From the NCBI RefSeq assembly GCF_026012015.1, contig NZ_BRXR01000001.1, forward strand, positions 1,724,001 to 1,788,000: a stretch of 64,000 bases of DNA, in the 5' to 3' direction. The notes under the pieces were generated by a model, which was given only the letters and a program-made list of their open reading frames with translations, made no database searches and had not been told where the DNA came from. Origin of the DNA: Clostridium omnivorum. GTDB taxonomy: Bacteria; Bacillota; Clostridia; Clostridiales; Clostridiaceae. A program made the position numbers and the translations under genes. Shown here in pieces: positions 43,295 to 52,913 of this stretch. Position 1 is the first letter of the stretch. Every line of letters starts with the position of its first letter.

Positions 43295-43610
43295 GGATTA
43301 ATAAAAGATGCTCTTATATGTTATACTTCAAAACAAAATATGAGCCTGGATCATTCACTTGTATTGGAATACTGTAAATACATGAAAAGCAAGATAGGAT
43401 TGTAGCAATATTTAATTCAGGACTCTCTTTCAAAATATGGCATAGATAAAATATAATAAATGAAAAAATTTATTTGAGTGAAAAATGATAATAGAGAATA
43501 AAATACGTTATGTCACATTAAAATAAGTTAATACTTATAATTGTGAATGACTTAATATATTATATTAGTGTATAATATAAACAAATAATTTTATGATCGA
43601 GGTGAAATAA
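43295..43610. other. Intergenic region before the toxin-antitoxin pair
   Basis: About 315 bp. A 21-codon frame (43338-43403, MSLDHSLVLEYCKYMKSKIGL) looks protein-like but has no ribosome binding site and may be a gene remnant. An AT-rich promoter region (TATATTAGTGTATAATATAA) at about 43560-43580 probably drives the antitoxin gene. Confidence 0.45.
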
Positions 43611-43784
43611 GTGAGTCTAGCTGAAAAACTTATAAGAGATTTTGAAGAACTGCCAGAAACTCAAAAAAGAGAAGTTATAGATTTTGTTGAGTTCTTGAAA
43701 ATAAAAAATCAAAAGAGTTTAGAAAAAATGATGGACGAAGTTATAGTTGAAAATAAAGAAGCACTAGATGAACTTGCAAAGTAA
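43611..43784 (+). CDS. DUF2281-like antitoxin
   Basis: 57 residues starting with GTG after CGAGGTGA. FEELPETQKREVIDFVEFLK is the DUF2281 signature, and the C-terminal acidic helix (KMMDEVIVENKEALDELAK) would wrap the toxin. The stop overlaps the toxin start in TAATG, so the two are translationally coupled. Likely neutralises the downstream Doc toxin and represses the operon. Confidence 0.8.
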   Translation: MSLAEKLIRDFEELPETQKREVIDFVEFLKIKNQKSLEKMMDEVIVENKEALDELAK

Positions 43785-44158
43785 TGGAACTTTTGGACAT
43801 AGAAAATATCATATTATTTCACAAAAAAATTGTAAGCAAAACTGGCGGAAGTGAAGGCATAAGAGATTTAGGCTTGATAGAGAGTGCTTTAAATAGAGCA
43901 CTTATGACTTTTGATGGAAAAGAATTATATGAAAGCCCAGAAATGAAAATATATGTTATTGCATACGGCCTTATAAGTAATCATGGATTTGTAGATGGCA
44001 ACAAAAGAATAGGCATTGCAGTTATGATATTGTTACTAAAGATGAATGCTATAATGATAACTTATATTCAGCAGGAGTTAATCGTTTTGGGATTAGCTGT
44101 TGCAGAAGGTAAATTCAAAGAAAAAGATATTTTGGAATGGATAGAGAGACATAAATAA
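43784..44158 (+). CDS. doc: Doc-type (Fic fold) toxin
   Basis: 124 residues. The catalytic motif is HGFVDGNKR at 67-75, the Doc form of the Fic motif. GGSEGIRDLGLIESALNRAL near 21-40 is the family's substrate-flap region. Doc enzymes halt translation by phosphorylating EF-Tu. Coupled to the antitoxin by a one-base overlap; ended by a hairpin at 44157-44186. Confidence 0.9.
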   Translation: MELLDIENIILFHKKIVSKTGGSEGIRDLGLIESALNRALMTFDGKELYESPEMKIYVIAYGLISNHGFVDGNKRIGIAVMILLLKMNAIMITYIQQELIVLGLAVAEGKFKEKDILEWIERHK

Positions 44159-44186
44159 TAAGGTGGTTCTACCTTATTATTTTTTG
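44157..44186 (+). terminator. Terminator of the toxin-antitoxin operon
   Basis: Stem AATAAGGT/ACCTTATT followed by TATTTTTTG, overlapping the toxin stop codon. Confidence 0.8.
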
Positions 44187-44508
44187 TTATATAGTTGGGA
44201 ACTGCAATTAATCAATGTACCTTAAGTGGTCAACTATTATTAAATCTATTTGAGAATATTATCGGTTTTATATAGTCTTTCATCACTCAACTATTAAAAA
44301 GGTTAATTTTATGACTTAGTTCTATTAAATGATTTGAAGAGTGAAATATATAAACAAGGAACTAAAATATAATACTATTTTCTTTTATGCAGGGGGTGTA
44401 TATTTCTTCTTATTATAATTCTCAATCTTCTTTAAACAGTCTATTGAGGAAAATAGAATTGTTCCTAATTCACTAATTAGAACATATACGAAAGGAACCA
44501 GCGAGAAA
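44187..44508. other. Intergenic region upstream of the NUDIX gene
   Basis: About 320 bp without a gene. It contains the second copy of a boundary repeat (44264-44308, GGTTTTATATAGTCTTTCAT...) matching 41256-41300. GCAGGGGGTGTATAT near 44390 looks like a ribosome binding site but no open frame follows. Confidence 0.5.
44264..44308. repeat. Third boundary-repeat family, copy 2
   Basis: GGTTTTATATAGTCTTTCAT then CACTCAACTATTAAAAAGGT and TAATT; matches 41256-41300. Confidence 0.7.
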
Positions 44509-44982
44509 ATGAACTATGTAAAATACTTACGGGATAAAATAGGCCATGATGTAATAAATCTTACGGGAGTAAATGTATTAATAATAAATGAAAACAATCA
44601 AATTTTGCTTCAAAGAAGGGGAACATACCCATTTAAGTGGGGATTGATTGGAGGAATTACAGAGCTAGGTGAAGCCCTTGAAGATACTGCAATCAGAGAA
44701 GCAAAAGAAGAAACAGGATTGGACATCAAAGATTTAAGTCTACTAGGAACAACATCCGGAGAGAAATGTTATATCCATTTTCCAAATGAGGATAAAGCAT
44801 ATTTTATAACTGTTGGTTATATAACTAAAAGCTTTAGTGGAGAGTTAATGGTTGATGGCTTGGAAACTAAGGAATTAAAATTTTTTAGTTATGAGGATTT
44901 ACCTAATAATATACCTGATAGTCACAGAATATTTTTGGATAAATATTTTAATGGTAAAGCTTCGATTAAAGAAGCAGATTAA
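44509..44982 (+). CDS. NUDIX hydrolase
   Basis: 157 residues. Nudix box GGITELGEALEDTAIREAKE then ETGLDI (about 48-73) is complete. The opening VNVLIINENNQILLQRRG and PFKWGLIGG match the common MutT/YjhB-like group. Last gene of the second array; a copy of the 31-bp repeat follows at 45081. Substrate unknown. Confidence 0.9.
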   Translation: MNYVKYLRDKIGHDVINLTGVNVLIINENNQILLQRRGTYPFKWGLIGGITELGEALEDTAIREAKEETGLDIKDLSLLGTTSGEKCYIHFPNEDKAYFITVGYITKSFSGELMVDGLETKELKFFSYEDLPNNIPDSHRIFLDKYFNGKASIKEAD

Positions 44983-45080
44983 TATATGAAAGCAGCTCTT
45001 TGGAAGCTTAACAAAAGACTTAGCAAGAAACTCTAATTGATAAGCTAGCCTCTAATTTTTCAATCAAAAGGGTATTTTTC

Positions 45081-45111
45081 TTTCTTACGTTTTCTCCCCT
45101 TACTCCATTCT
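45081..45111. repeat. 31-bp perfect repeat, copy 2
   Basis: Identical to 41212-41242. In both places it lies shortly after the stop of the last gene of a + strand run. Confidence 0.8.
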
Positions 45112-45157
45112 CATCTAAGTCAAATTCATAATCAGCTGCCATTTCAAAAAATGCGGC

Positions 45158-45730
45158 TTACCCCTTCAAAATAACTTTGGCACTTTCATACTTGTCCTTA
45201 ATTATTTCTTTAGCTTCAGGACATAATTTATTAAAACTTCTTTCAAGCTTTTTACTTACCCAATCAGCACCTTCACTTATCTCCATTCCCTTATTGCAGT
45301 ATGCAAGGTGCAATAGTGATGGCACTTGATCTATGTGAGCCATAGCATCAGCACTTGCAAGGCATTCTGATTCTTTAGTAGTTCTTTCTAGAGGCACACT
45401 TCCCCTATGCTGGATAATACATTCTTTAACTATATCCATTTTTTCTTCCGGATAATTGAACTCTTTTAAAATTCTTTCAGCCTCAACTGCTCCATAAATA
45501 TGGTGTTCTTTATACATTGAGTAATCCTTTACTGCTGCATAATCATGTAACAACGCTGCTATTTCTACTATTTCCTCATCAGCTCCAAGCCTTTCAGCCA
45601 TTAATTTTGAATACTTAACTACTGCAGTAACATGATGAGTCCAGCCACCATACCCGAATACATTAGTTTCTCTCTTATATGCTTCCTGTACAATATTTGA
45701 AATTGATTGTATTAGCTCCTCTGAGTTCAA
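45158..45730 (-). CDS. HD-domain phosphohydrolase
   Basis: 190 residues. The metal-binding residues are visible: WTHHVTAVVKYS (about 30-41), the HD doublet in LLHDYAAVK (61-62), HHIYGAVEAE (about 75-84), IIQHRGS and SADAMAHI (Asp near 128). Such stand-alone HD proteins hydrolyse nucleotides or phosphates. Convergent to the NUDIX gene. The ATG is preceded by a GGGGGAATTATT-like site. Substrate unknown. Confidence 0.88.
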   Translation of the reverse strand: MNSEELIQSISNIVQEAYKRETNVFGYGGWTHHVTAVVKYSKLMAERLGADEEIVEIAALLHDYAAVKDYSMYKEHHIYGAVEAERILKEFNYPEEKMDIVKECIIQHRGSVPLERTTKESECLASADAMAHIDQVPSLLHLAYCNKGMEISEGADWVSKKLERSFNKLCPEAKEIIKDKYESAKVILKG

Positions 45731-45888
45731 AATAATTCCCCCTCTTTACTTATATTTATTCTATAAGTAAAGTTTACCAAACATACGTTCTTATGTCAAA
45801 TAAAAAATATTAGGCTTCACCCGGCGGTTCAAATGAAAAAGTAAATTCCAGATGTAAGAGTAAATTCAATGCTCTCACCTCAAGTATA

Positions 45889-46536
45889 CTACTCTAAGAA
45901 TCCAGATAAACCTTGTCTATCTACTATTATTACTTTTTTATATTTAATCTTAACATAACCAAGCTTACTAAAATGGTTTAATATTTTAGTAGTTGTGACT
46001 CGATTTAAGCCTACACAAAGTGCTATTTCTTCATGAGAATAAGGAACACAATCTTCACTTATATTTCTATCTTTACTAGCATTGGCTGTTTCCTGCAGTA
46101 AAAAATCAGCAACTTTTTCATAGCGATTATAAAAGTATGACTGATTAAGTAGACTTGCCAACCGGTTACAGGTATTAGAAAGTAATTGAAAAAGTAAAAT
46201 CGTTAACTCTTTTGATTCACTTAAATAAGGATACATCTCTTCTAGTGAACAAGAAATAAGTTCAACGTCATTAACTGCACTTACAGTAGTTGGTCGTTTT
46301 GATTGTTGTATAAAAGATGATTCTCCAAAAACCCTGCCCTTTTCAACTATTTCTAGTGTAGCTTCATCACCATATTTTGAAACATAATATACTCGTACGC
46401 GGCCCTTTTTTATTAAATACAGACTTGTTGCATTATCGCCCTGCATATAGATTATGTCATTTTTATGATAGGTTACTGCTTGACCAACTTTTTCAAAATA
46501 ACAAAACAATTCATCAGGTATTTTTATCATCTTCAT
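45889..46536 (-). CDS. Crp/Fnr-family transcriptional regulator
   Basis: About 215 residues. An N-terminal cyclic-nucleotide-type beta roll (YHKNDIIYMQGDNATSLYLI, VFGESSFIQQSKRPTTVSAV) is followed by a helix-turn-helix (YSHEEIALCVGLNRVTTTKI). No N-terminal cysteine cluster is present, so an FNR-type iron-sulfur sensor is unlikely. AGAAGGTGAATAT fixes the ATG at 46536. A candidate box TGTAA-N6-TCACA lies 25 bp upstream, suggesting self-control and control of the divergent aminotransferase. Confidence 0.87.
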   Translation of the reverse strand: MKMIKIPDELFCYFEKVGQAVTYHKNDIIYMQGDNATSLYLIKKGRVRVYYVSKYGDEATLEIVEKGRVFGESSFIQQSKRPTTVSAVNDVELISCSLEEMYPYLSESKELTILLFQLLSNTCNRLASLLNQSYFYNRYEKVADFLLQETANASKDRNISEDCVPYSHEEIALCVGLNRVTTTKILNHFSKLGYVKIKYKKVIIVDRQGLSGFLE

Positions 46537-46560
46537 ATATTCACCTTCTTTTATAAAAAT

Positions 46561-46576
46561 TGTAACATAGGTCACA
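46561..46576. promoter_or_regulatory. Candidate Crp/Fnr box
   Basis: TGTAACATAGGTCACA, one base from the TGTGA-N6-TCACA palindrome, between the divergent crp/fnr-type and aminotransferase genes. A second inverted repeat (TTATGTTAT at 46592, ATAACATAA at 46616) follows in the same region. Confidence 0.6.
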
Positions 46577-46721
46577 TTTCTATTTCAAGGATTATGTTAT
46601 CATTAATTATATATAATAACATAAAAGTAAAAATTATACTCACCTATCATACTATACGCATCACTACACAAAAAGCAGATTGGGTATTAATTTTAATCTT
46701 CTTTAAAGGAGTGCAAATGTA

Positions 46722-47909
46722 ATGGTATCAAAAGAAATGTATGAGTTAGGAGCAAAACGCTCAGTAATTAGAGAATTGTTTGAGTACGGAAAGCAGCAGG
46801 CAGCAGTTGTTGGCAAAGAAAATGTATTCGATTTCAGTCTAGGAAATCCAACAGTTCCAGCACCAGAATGTGTAAAAGATGCGATTCTAGAATTGCTAGC
46901 TTCGTCAAGGTCGGAAGAAATCCATGGGTATACTTCAGCACAAGGTGACTTGGAAATAAGAAGAGGACTTGCTGACTATATGAGCAACACATTTAACTGT
47001 CAGCTAAAAGCAGAGAATTTTTACATGACCTGTGGTGCAGCTGCTTCATTAAGTATTACACTAAGGGCCCTTACCGAAAGCCCTCAAGATGAATTTATTA
47101 TTATTGCACCTTATTTTCCAGAGTATCAAATTTTTATTAGATGTGCAGGTGCAAAGGTTGTAGTAATTCCAGCAGACACTGAAAAATTCCAAATTCAAAT
47201 GAGTTTATTAGAAAAAGCTATCACACCAAACACTAAGGGAATTATAATAAATTCTCCTAATAATCCCTCTGGTGTTGTTTATTCAGAAAAAACCTTAAAG
47301 GCTTTGGCAGATTTATTAAAAAAGAAATCCACAGAATATCAAAAACCTTTATATCTCATATCAGATGAGCCCTATAGAGAAATAGTTTATGACAACCTGC
47401 AGATACCATACGTTCCAGCTTATTATGAAAATACAATTATATGTTACTCATACAGTAAATCACTTTCACTTCCAGGAGAAAGAATAGGTTATATCTTGGT
47501 AGCTGACTCTGTAGAAAATGCTAAAGATATATATACAGCCATATGTGGTGCTGGGCGCTCTCTTGGGTATGTATGTGCCCCAAGCATGTTTCAGAAAATT
47601 GTTTTAAAGTGTCTTGGAAAAACGTCAGATATAGAACTATACGATGCAAATAGAAAACTGTTATACAATGGACTTAGTAAAATGGGTTATCAATGTGTTA
47701 ATCCAGACGGTGCATTTTACCTGTTTGTTAAATCACCAGAAGAAAATGCTGTAAACTTTTCTGAAAATGCAAAGAAGTTTAATCTTCTTATTGTGCCAGG
47801 AGATGATTTTGGCTGCCCAGGCTATGTAAGAATTTCTTATTGTGTGGACCCAGCTATGATAAAAAGATCTCTTGATGCATTTCAAAAGTTAATAAATTTA
47901 TATAATTAG
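46722..47909 (+). CDS. PLP-dependent aminotransferase (class I/II)
   Basis: 395 residues, fold type I. NSPNNPSGVVYSEKTL is the cofactor-contact strand, LISDEPYREIVYD holds the Asp-x-x-Tyr pair, and SYSKSLSLPGERIGY contains Lys246, the expected Schiff-base lysine. PGYVRISYC supplies the substrate-carboxylate Arg. Likely an aspartate/aromatic-type transaminase. AAAGGAGTGCAA precedes the start. Divergent from the Crp/Fnr gene, with which it shares the regulatory region. Confidence 0.92.
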   Translation: MVSKEMYELGAKRSVIRELFEYGKQQAAVVGKENVFDFSLGNPTVPAPECVKDAILELLASSRSEEIHGYTSAQGDLEIRRGLADYMSNTFNCQLKAENFYMTCGAAASLSITLRALTESPQDEFIIIAPYFPEYQIFIRCAGAKVVVIPADTEKFQIQMSLLEKAITPNTKGIIINSPNNPSGVVYSEKTLKALADLLKKKSTEYQKPLYLISDEPYREIVYDNLQIPYVPAYYENTIICYSYSKSLSLPGERIGYILVADSVENAKDIYTAICGAGRSLGYVCAPSMFQKIVLKCLGKTSDIELYDANRKLLYNGLSKMGYQCVNPDGAFYLFVKSPEENAVNFSENAKKFNLLIVPGDDFGCPGYVRISYCVDPAMIKRSLDAFQKLINLYN

Positions 47910-47924
47910 TTGAAAATGCATGGA

Positions 47925-47948
47925 GGACTTACCTTTAAAGGTAAGTCC
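47925..47948. terminator. Palindromic terminator between aminotransferase and DUF4132 gene
   Basis: A perfect 24-bp palindrome with arms GGACTTACC/GGTAAGTCC around TTTAAA, between convergent genes. T-runs are weak, so efficiency is uncertain. Confidence 0.65.
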
Positions 47949-47997
47949 TTAAATATTGCTAATTATTAAATTTTAACGATAAGGTTTTGATACCAAA

Positions 47998-50900
47998 TTA
48001 TCTACTTATTTGTTCCAACACACTAGGGTCTTTTATCTTACCATCCTCAGCTAGCAGTACAATCTTTGATATTATTTCAGCACTCTTTGGATCGCTGTCT
48101 ATGAAGGGCAAGAATATCCTGCCTCTGTGGCTAGAATGAACTGGCAGTATGTTTATAGAGCCTGTTCCCATTTTATGAACTACGCCACTGCCTAGATGTA
48201 CTGTGTACTCTCCATGAACCCCTGTAATGTTGGCGTGAGTACCTTTTATAAGTACATTTGATAGCTTCAAAAGCTTTAATATTTCCTCCACAATAACAAC
48301 TCTTATATCTACAGTGGACATGCTAGCTTCTGGGTCAACTCCACCTACGTGAGCAACACTTACTACTAAATCCACATCTCTCATCACTTCTGAAAAAATT
48401 AGCTTAGGTACTTTATCTATTGGCACTGGCTTAAAGGTTTTTCTATCCTCAAATCTCACAAGTTCTATAGTTGGAGCTTCTATCTCTGAAGGAGAGAACC
48501 AGTCTGCTAGTGCATATATAGTAGCAATTATATTTTCCTTATAATAAACCTTTTGAAGTCCTTCTTCATAGCTTGCAAGCCATCCTCTTGTTTTTAGCAG
48601 CGCTGCTGCCTTTTTAGGTTGAATTTGATGACCCGCGTATCTTCTTGATTGGGTCTGTTCCTTAAGCTCATCTGCATTCGGAAGATATAGTTCTCTAAAG
48701 ACTTGCTTAAATGGCTGTATAATCTTTCTTGAGAATATATCCTTTTGGAAACTAGCCCAATAGCCCGCTTCATATAAGTGCACAGGGTGAGCTATGATTA
48801 CTCTATCCTCTAGATTTAGCTTATATGCCTCATTGTTATAGTCTACTAAGCTACCATTATTTAAATATCCAAACTTATCATAAGCTTTAAATACCAAATT
48901 TTTAATTACTGGATTAAGCACTGGATTTTTGCAAAGATTTATAAGTTCCTCCGCGCTGAATTCTTCTCCATTTTCCATAGCAGCTTCAAAGCTTTGCCTT
49001 GCCCTTGTATATTGATCCTTAAGAGACTTTTTCAGTTCTTTTAATTCCACCACATAATTATGCTTTTTAAACCTTGCAGGCACATCCTTTAGTGTCTTTC
49101 CATCCTTTGTGCACACTATATCTGCTTGGCCTAGTTCATCTATAATAAGCTGTATTTCTATATCTTCTAATTTATATGGCTTAAGATAGACGCTTACTGC
49201 ATCAAGCTTTGCTGTTTCCATGTTCCAGCTTAGCCTATTCACATCAGAATAGCCCGCATTTCTAGCCAAATTGTTCAAGGCAATGCTGGCACTTCTTTTT
49301 TCACTAGCCTGCCTTTGTGCCCCAAACTGCTTGCTTTCCTTTATGAACTTATGAATGTATTCATAGCGCTCTAAAATATCCTCTTTATCCTTTATAGGAA
49401 GTAAGCCGTAAGTAAGCAGATAATCCTTGTTTCTTTTATCCATTACCCTATTTTTAACTTCGTTAATATCAAGCTTTCCTAAAGTAGCATCTGCAAAGAG
49501 CTGTGAACGCTTATGAAGTCCGCCTCCAGCTATATATTTTGCACTATCATATACTATTTTAAAATTCTTTTCACCAATAGTATTGTAAGCCTCCAGGAAC
49601 CACTTTTGATCAAAGGCTCCATCTCTTAAATCCTGTGGTTCAATTGGAGTATACCTAGCCACTATAGCTTCCTTTTCCTTAGAAAAAAATTCATTCACAT
49701 GCGCATGGAAGTACCAGCAGGCAGATTTTAAGCCTTCATAACCTAGATATTCTGAAACTATATCAAGCCATTGCGGTGAATACATGGCAGCCTCTATAAG
49801 CTGTTTGCTAGTTATCTTTCTGCCCTTTAAATGTGCTTCTAAGGTTCCTGCATCCTCATCCTCTTTTGGATAACAACACTTTAAAAGATGACTAAGCATC
49901 TCCTTTTTAGTACAATCTCCACTTACAAAGTTATACCCTCTTACATAAGTGTCCTTTTCCGCATTCAGTATTATGGAAGTAAAAATACTAGCCCCATAAC
50001 ATTTTTCAATTTCTGCTGCCAAATGGGTTACTTCTGTATTAAGCTCCCCTCTTTTAACCTCAATACTTGCTATAGTATCTACCACCTTATTTCCTATCTC
50101 AACCAATAATGGATACTTAGATAAAATGTCTTTATCGTACTTACGAGATGTAGTTATTGCTTCAATATTTTTAGGACTTATTGGTCTTTCCATAAACTCC
50201 TTATAAACTTCGTTCTCATCTATAATACCTAATTCTAAAGCACGTCCAAATTGCTCTAGGTTAAGAGTAGCTTTATCCTTGTATTTGCTGGCCTTATAAT
50301 AGTTATAAGCGATATTAAAATATTTTACGAAATTTTCATCATCCTTACAATTTTTATTCATTAGCCTTAACCAATAATCTATTTCCTCACTAGAAGCTAA
50401 ATAGTCCTTATAACTAGGATAATAGTACTCAGATCTTTTCAAATACTCTTCTTGAAACTTTTCTAATGGAATATTTGTAAATATATACTCAGACATATCC
50501 TTGCCAAAGCTGAAGCTGTCATTGCTAGATATTTCTCCAGCCAATAATTCAATGTAGGTTGTTATTTTTCTAATATACGGTATCTTATCTAAAGTTTTCG
50601 AAACTTCCTTAAGCATTTTAAATTCAAATGTGTTATTAATTATATCTGTAAACCATGGTAAATAAGCCCTATACCCTAGTTGATTCATAATTTTAACATA
50701 ATAATTTAGTTCAATAAGCTTCCACCCTTCAAGCTTATTAAGCTTTGCAAATTCTCTTACCTTATCAGCAATAGGAAAATTATCAAGTCTATAATTATTT
50801 CTATTAAAGGGTTGAAGAAAATCTGAACCTCCTAAAGTGATAGCTGTCCTAGTATTATCCCAATTTACTATTTCATACTCAAAGTCCCTGTTTTCATGAA

Positions 50901-52899
50901 TAAAATTACTAAATTTATTTAATATGTCCTTTAGTCCATCAATAGTCATTGAGAATCTATCTTTAATATTGAACTTCTTAGGTATTTCAATAGGTGAAAC
51001 CTGATATTCCTTAGCTTTATCATATAAACCAAAGCCATTTCCAAAGTTTTTTATAGTGCTAGTATCCTTTATAATGTTACTAGCAAGCAGCCTTTCCTTT
51101 TGAGAAATCTCACTCATTGAGGCTATTGAGGCTAAACACTGCTTGTATATTTCTTTATGTTCAGGGCTTTCTTCTAAAGCATTAACTAAATCTATAGCTG
51201 CCAATCTTTTATTTTCATTTTTACTACTTGATAATCTATCTATGCTCTCCGCTAATTGGTCACCGTTCTGCTTAAGCAGCAGCTTTATTGCACTTTTTCT
51301 TAAATCTCCAGACTTGTATTGCAGTAAGTTTTCTATAACGCCATAATCCTCACTAGTTAAAGCTAATGAATTAATTATTTTGAAGGCACTTTCCCTTATA
51401 AAAGCACTTCTGTCCCCACAGGCTTCAATTAGTGCTAATTTTTGCTTAGCATTTTCAGGATTCTCTAAAAGTGTTTCCACAAATGCTTTCCTTGTGTCCA
51501 CATTCATTTTTTCCCTATAGTCAATAAGTGTATCTACAATCTCACTATTGTAGGTTAAAGCTACGGCAAGCAGCATCTTTTCCATTATTTCAGCAGTTGT
51601 GAGTTTAATGTCTACCCAAGGAAATACACTGCCTTTAAACTCAATTTCTTTTTTAGTCATCCTGAGCAAAATGTTCTTAAGTTTATTAAAAAGTTTTATT
51701 CCATAACAATGATCTGGCAGCTTGCTATAGTCCTTTACATACTCTACGTTATTTACAGTTAAATTGCCAAATAAATTTTTCACTGCAAGAGCGATTACCT
51801 CTAAATCATCTTCTTCAAGTACACTGCATGCAACCTGATGCTTATAAATATAAAATTGAGTTTCGTATAAAAATTCCAATGCTACAAGCTTTTTATATTT
51901 TTCATTGGAAGAAAGTAGGTTATATAATACCTCATCAATGTCCTCTACCTCATTAAAAGCCACTGACCAAATGCCTATGTATATAAGCAAGTTATCCTTA
52001 GAAGCTATACACTCATTTTTATATTCTTCATTAGTTAAGCAATTATATATTGCATCAAAGCACTTTTTCACAACCTTTGGTCTATCAATATCTATTGCAA
52101 GTCCAATCCATGTGCCAAAAGCTCTCACTACAGATGAAAAGCGCATTAAATTATTGTCTATTATGAGTTTAAGAATATAGATAAAACCTTCCTTCGAGCC
52201 CTCATCTATACTTTCAACTATAGCTTGTCTTAAACCTTCTTGAAGCTTTGCCGCTAAAAGGAGCTCTCCTATGAGTCTATGAGCATCTTCATTCTTACTC
52301 ATAAGTAAGCCTCTAATTATCTCTCTTGTAACAATTGCTGTATTATTCTCGCTATAAATTATAGCTTCTATTTTCTCAAATACCTCCTTATTATTGTTAT
52401 CAAGCTCCATTGCTATTATGTCAGAAATTACTGCTATGTCTTGATAGTTGCCCTTATTATTCATAAGGTATTTATCCAATGTAAAGCCAGTAGCTGCTAA
52501 GTATACAAATTCTACTAACTTTTCAACATTCCTACTAAGATATAATTCTGAGGATTTATTTGATCTGTAGGACCTTCTATAATACCCTGTAGAGTAAATA
52601 TATTCTGTAGATCTATTCCAAATAATTTTAAAGCTTTTAGCAAAATCACCCCCAAGCAGTAATGTTAAAGCTCCATAATTCTTTCCCTCAAATACATCTC
52701 TAATATGCTTTGTATCCTTTTTCCATAAGGTATCAGCTAAGGTGTTGTACTTGTCCCACCGATTATCATAAGTTGAATTAACGTATTCCTTAAAGGCTTC
52801 CACAATATCAATTCCCCGACCTACATATAACAATTTTTTAATCAGAGATTTTTTTAAATAGTCATTAATTATTTCTTTACTCTCATTATTTAAATACAT
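47998..52899 (-). CDS. DUF4132-containing giant protein (MolR/YehI-like)
   Basis: 1633 residues, one of the largest frames in the region. The N-terminal ~650 residues are helical repeat-like (HEAT/ARM style, e.g. SAIKLLLKQNGDQLAESIDR). The region near 1150-1400 (KEDILERYEYIHKFIKESKQ, ... NLARNAGYSDVNRLSWNMET) matches DUF4132. The C-terminal ~130 residues (VVSVAHVGGVDPEASMSTVD, GSGVVHKMGTGSINILPVHS) match the DUF7737-like end. No catalytic motif is known. Cytoplasmic; no signal or membrane segment. It probably forms an operon with the two smaller genes upstream. Confidence 0.88.
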   Translation of the reverse strand: MYLNNESKEIINDYLKKSLIKKLLYVGRGIDIVEAFKEYVNSTYDNRWDKYNTLADTLWKKDTKHIRDVFEGKNYGALTLLLGGDFAKSFKIIWNRSTEYIYSTGYYRRSYRSNKSSELYLSRNVEKLVEFVYLAATGFTLDKYLMNNKGNYQDIAVISDIIAMELDNNNKEVFEKIEAIIYSENNTAIVTREIIRGLLMSKNEDAHRLIGELLLAAKLQEGLRQAIVESIDEGSKEGFIYILKLIIDNNLMRFSSVVRAFGTWIGLAIDIDRPKVVKKCFDAIYNCLTNEEYKNECIASKDNLLIYIGIWSVAFNEVEDIDEVLYNLLSSNEKYKKLVALEFLYETQFYIYKHQVACSVLEEDDLEVIALAVKNLFGNLTVNNVEYVKDYSKLPDHCYGIKLFNKLKNILLRMTKKEIEFKGSVFPWVDIKLTTAEIMEKMLLAVALTYNSEIVDTLIDYREKMNVDTRKAFVETLLENPENAKQKLALIEACGDRSAFIRESAFKIINSLALTSEDYGVIENLLQYKSGDLRKSAIKLLLKQNGDQLAESIDRLSSSKNENKRLAAIDLVNALEESPEHKEIYKQCLASIASMSEISQKERLLASNIIKDTSTIKNFGNGFGLYDKAKEYQVSPIEIPKKFNIKDRFSMTIDGLKDILNKFSNFIHENRDFEYEIVNWDNTRTAITLGGSDFLQPFNRNNYRLDNFPIADKVREFAKLNKLEGWKLIELNYYVKIMNQLGYRAYLPWFTDIINNTFEFKMLKEVSKTLDKIPYIRKITTYIELLAGEISSNDSFSFGKDMSEYIFTNIPLEKFQEEYLKRSEYYYPSYKDYLASSEEIDYWLRLMNKNCKDDENFVKYFNIAYNYYKASKYKDKATLNLEQFGRALELGIIDENEVYKEFMERPISPKNIEAITTSRKYDKDILSKYPLLVEIGNKVVDTIASIEVKRGELNTEVTHLAAEIEKCYGASIFTSIILNAEKDTYVRGYNFVSGDCTKKEMLSHLLKCCYPKEDEDAGTLEAHLKGRKITSKQLIEAAMYSPQWLDIVSEYLGYEGLKSACWYFHAHVNEFFSKEKEAIVARYTPIEPQDLRDGAFDQKWFLEAYNTIGEKNFKIVYDSAKYIAGGGLHKRSQLFADATLGKLDINEVKNRVMDKRNKDYLLTYGLLPIKDKEDILERYEYIHKFIKESKQFGAQRQASEKRSASIALNNLARNAGYSDVNRLSWNMETAKLDAVSVYLKPYKLEDIEIQLIIDELGQADIVCTKDGKTLKDVPARFKKHNYVVELKELKKSLKDQYTRARQSFEAAMENGEEFSAEELINLCKNPVLNPVIKNLVFKAYDKFGYLNNGSLVDYNNEAYKLNLEDRVIIAHPVHLYEAGYWASFQKDIFSRKIIQPFKQVFRELYLPNADELKEQTQSRRYAGHQIQPKKAAALLKTRGWLASYEEGLQKVYYKENIIATIYALADWFSPSEIEAPTIELVRFEDRKTFKPVPIDKVPKLIFSEVMRDVDLVVSVAHVGGVDPEASMSTVDIRVVIVEEILKLLKLSNVLIKGTHANITGVHGEYTVHLGSGVVHKMGTGSINILPVHSSHRGRIFLPFIDSDPKSAEIISKIVLLAEDGKIKDPSVLEQISR

Positions 52900-52913
52900 A
52901 TACCCTTATCCCC

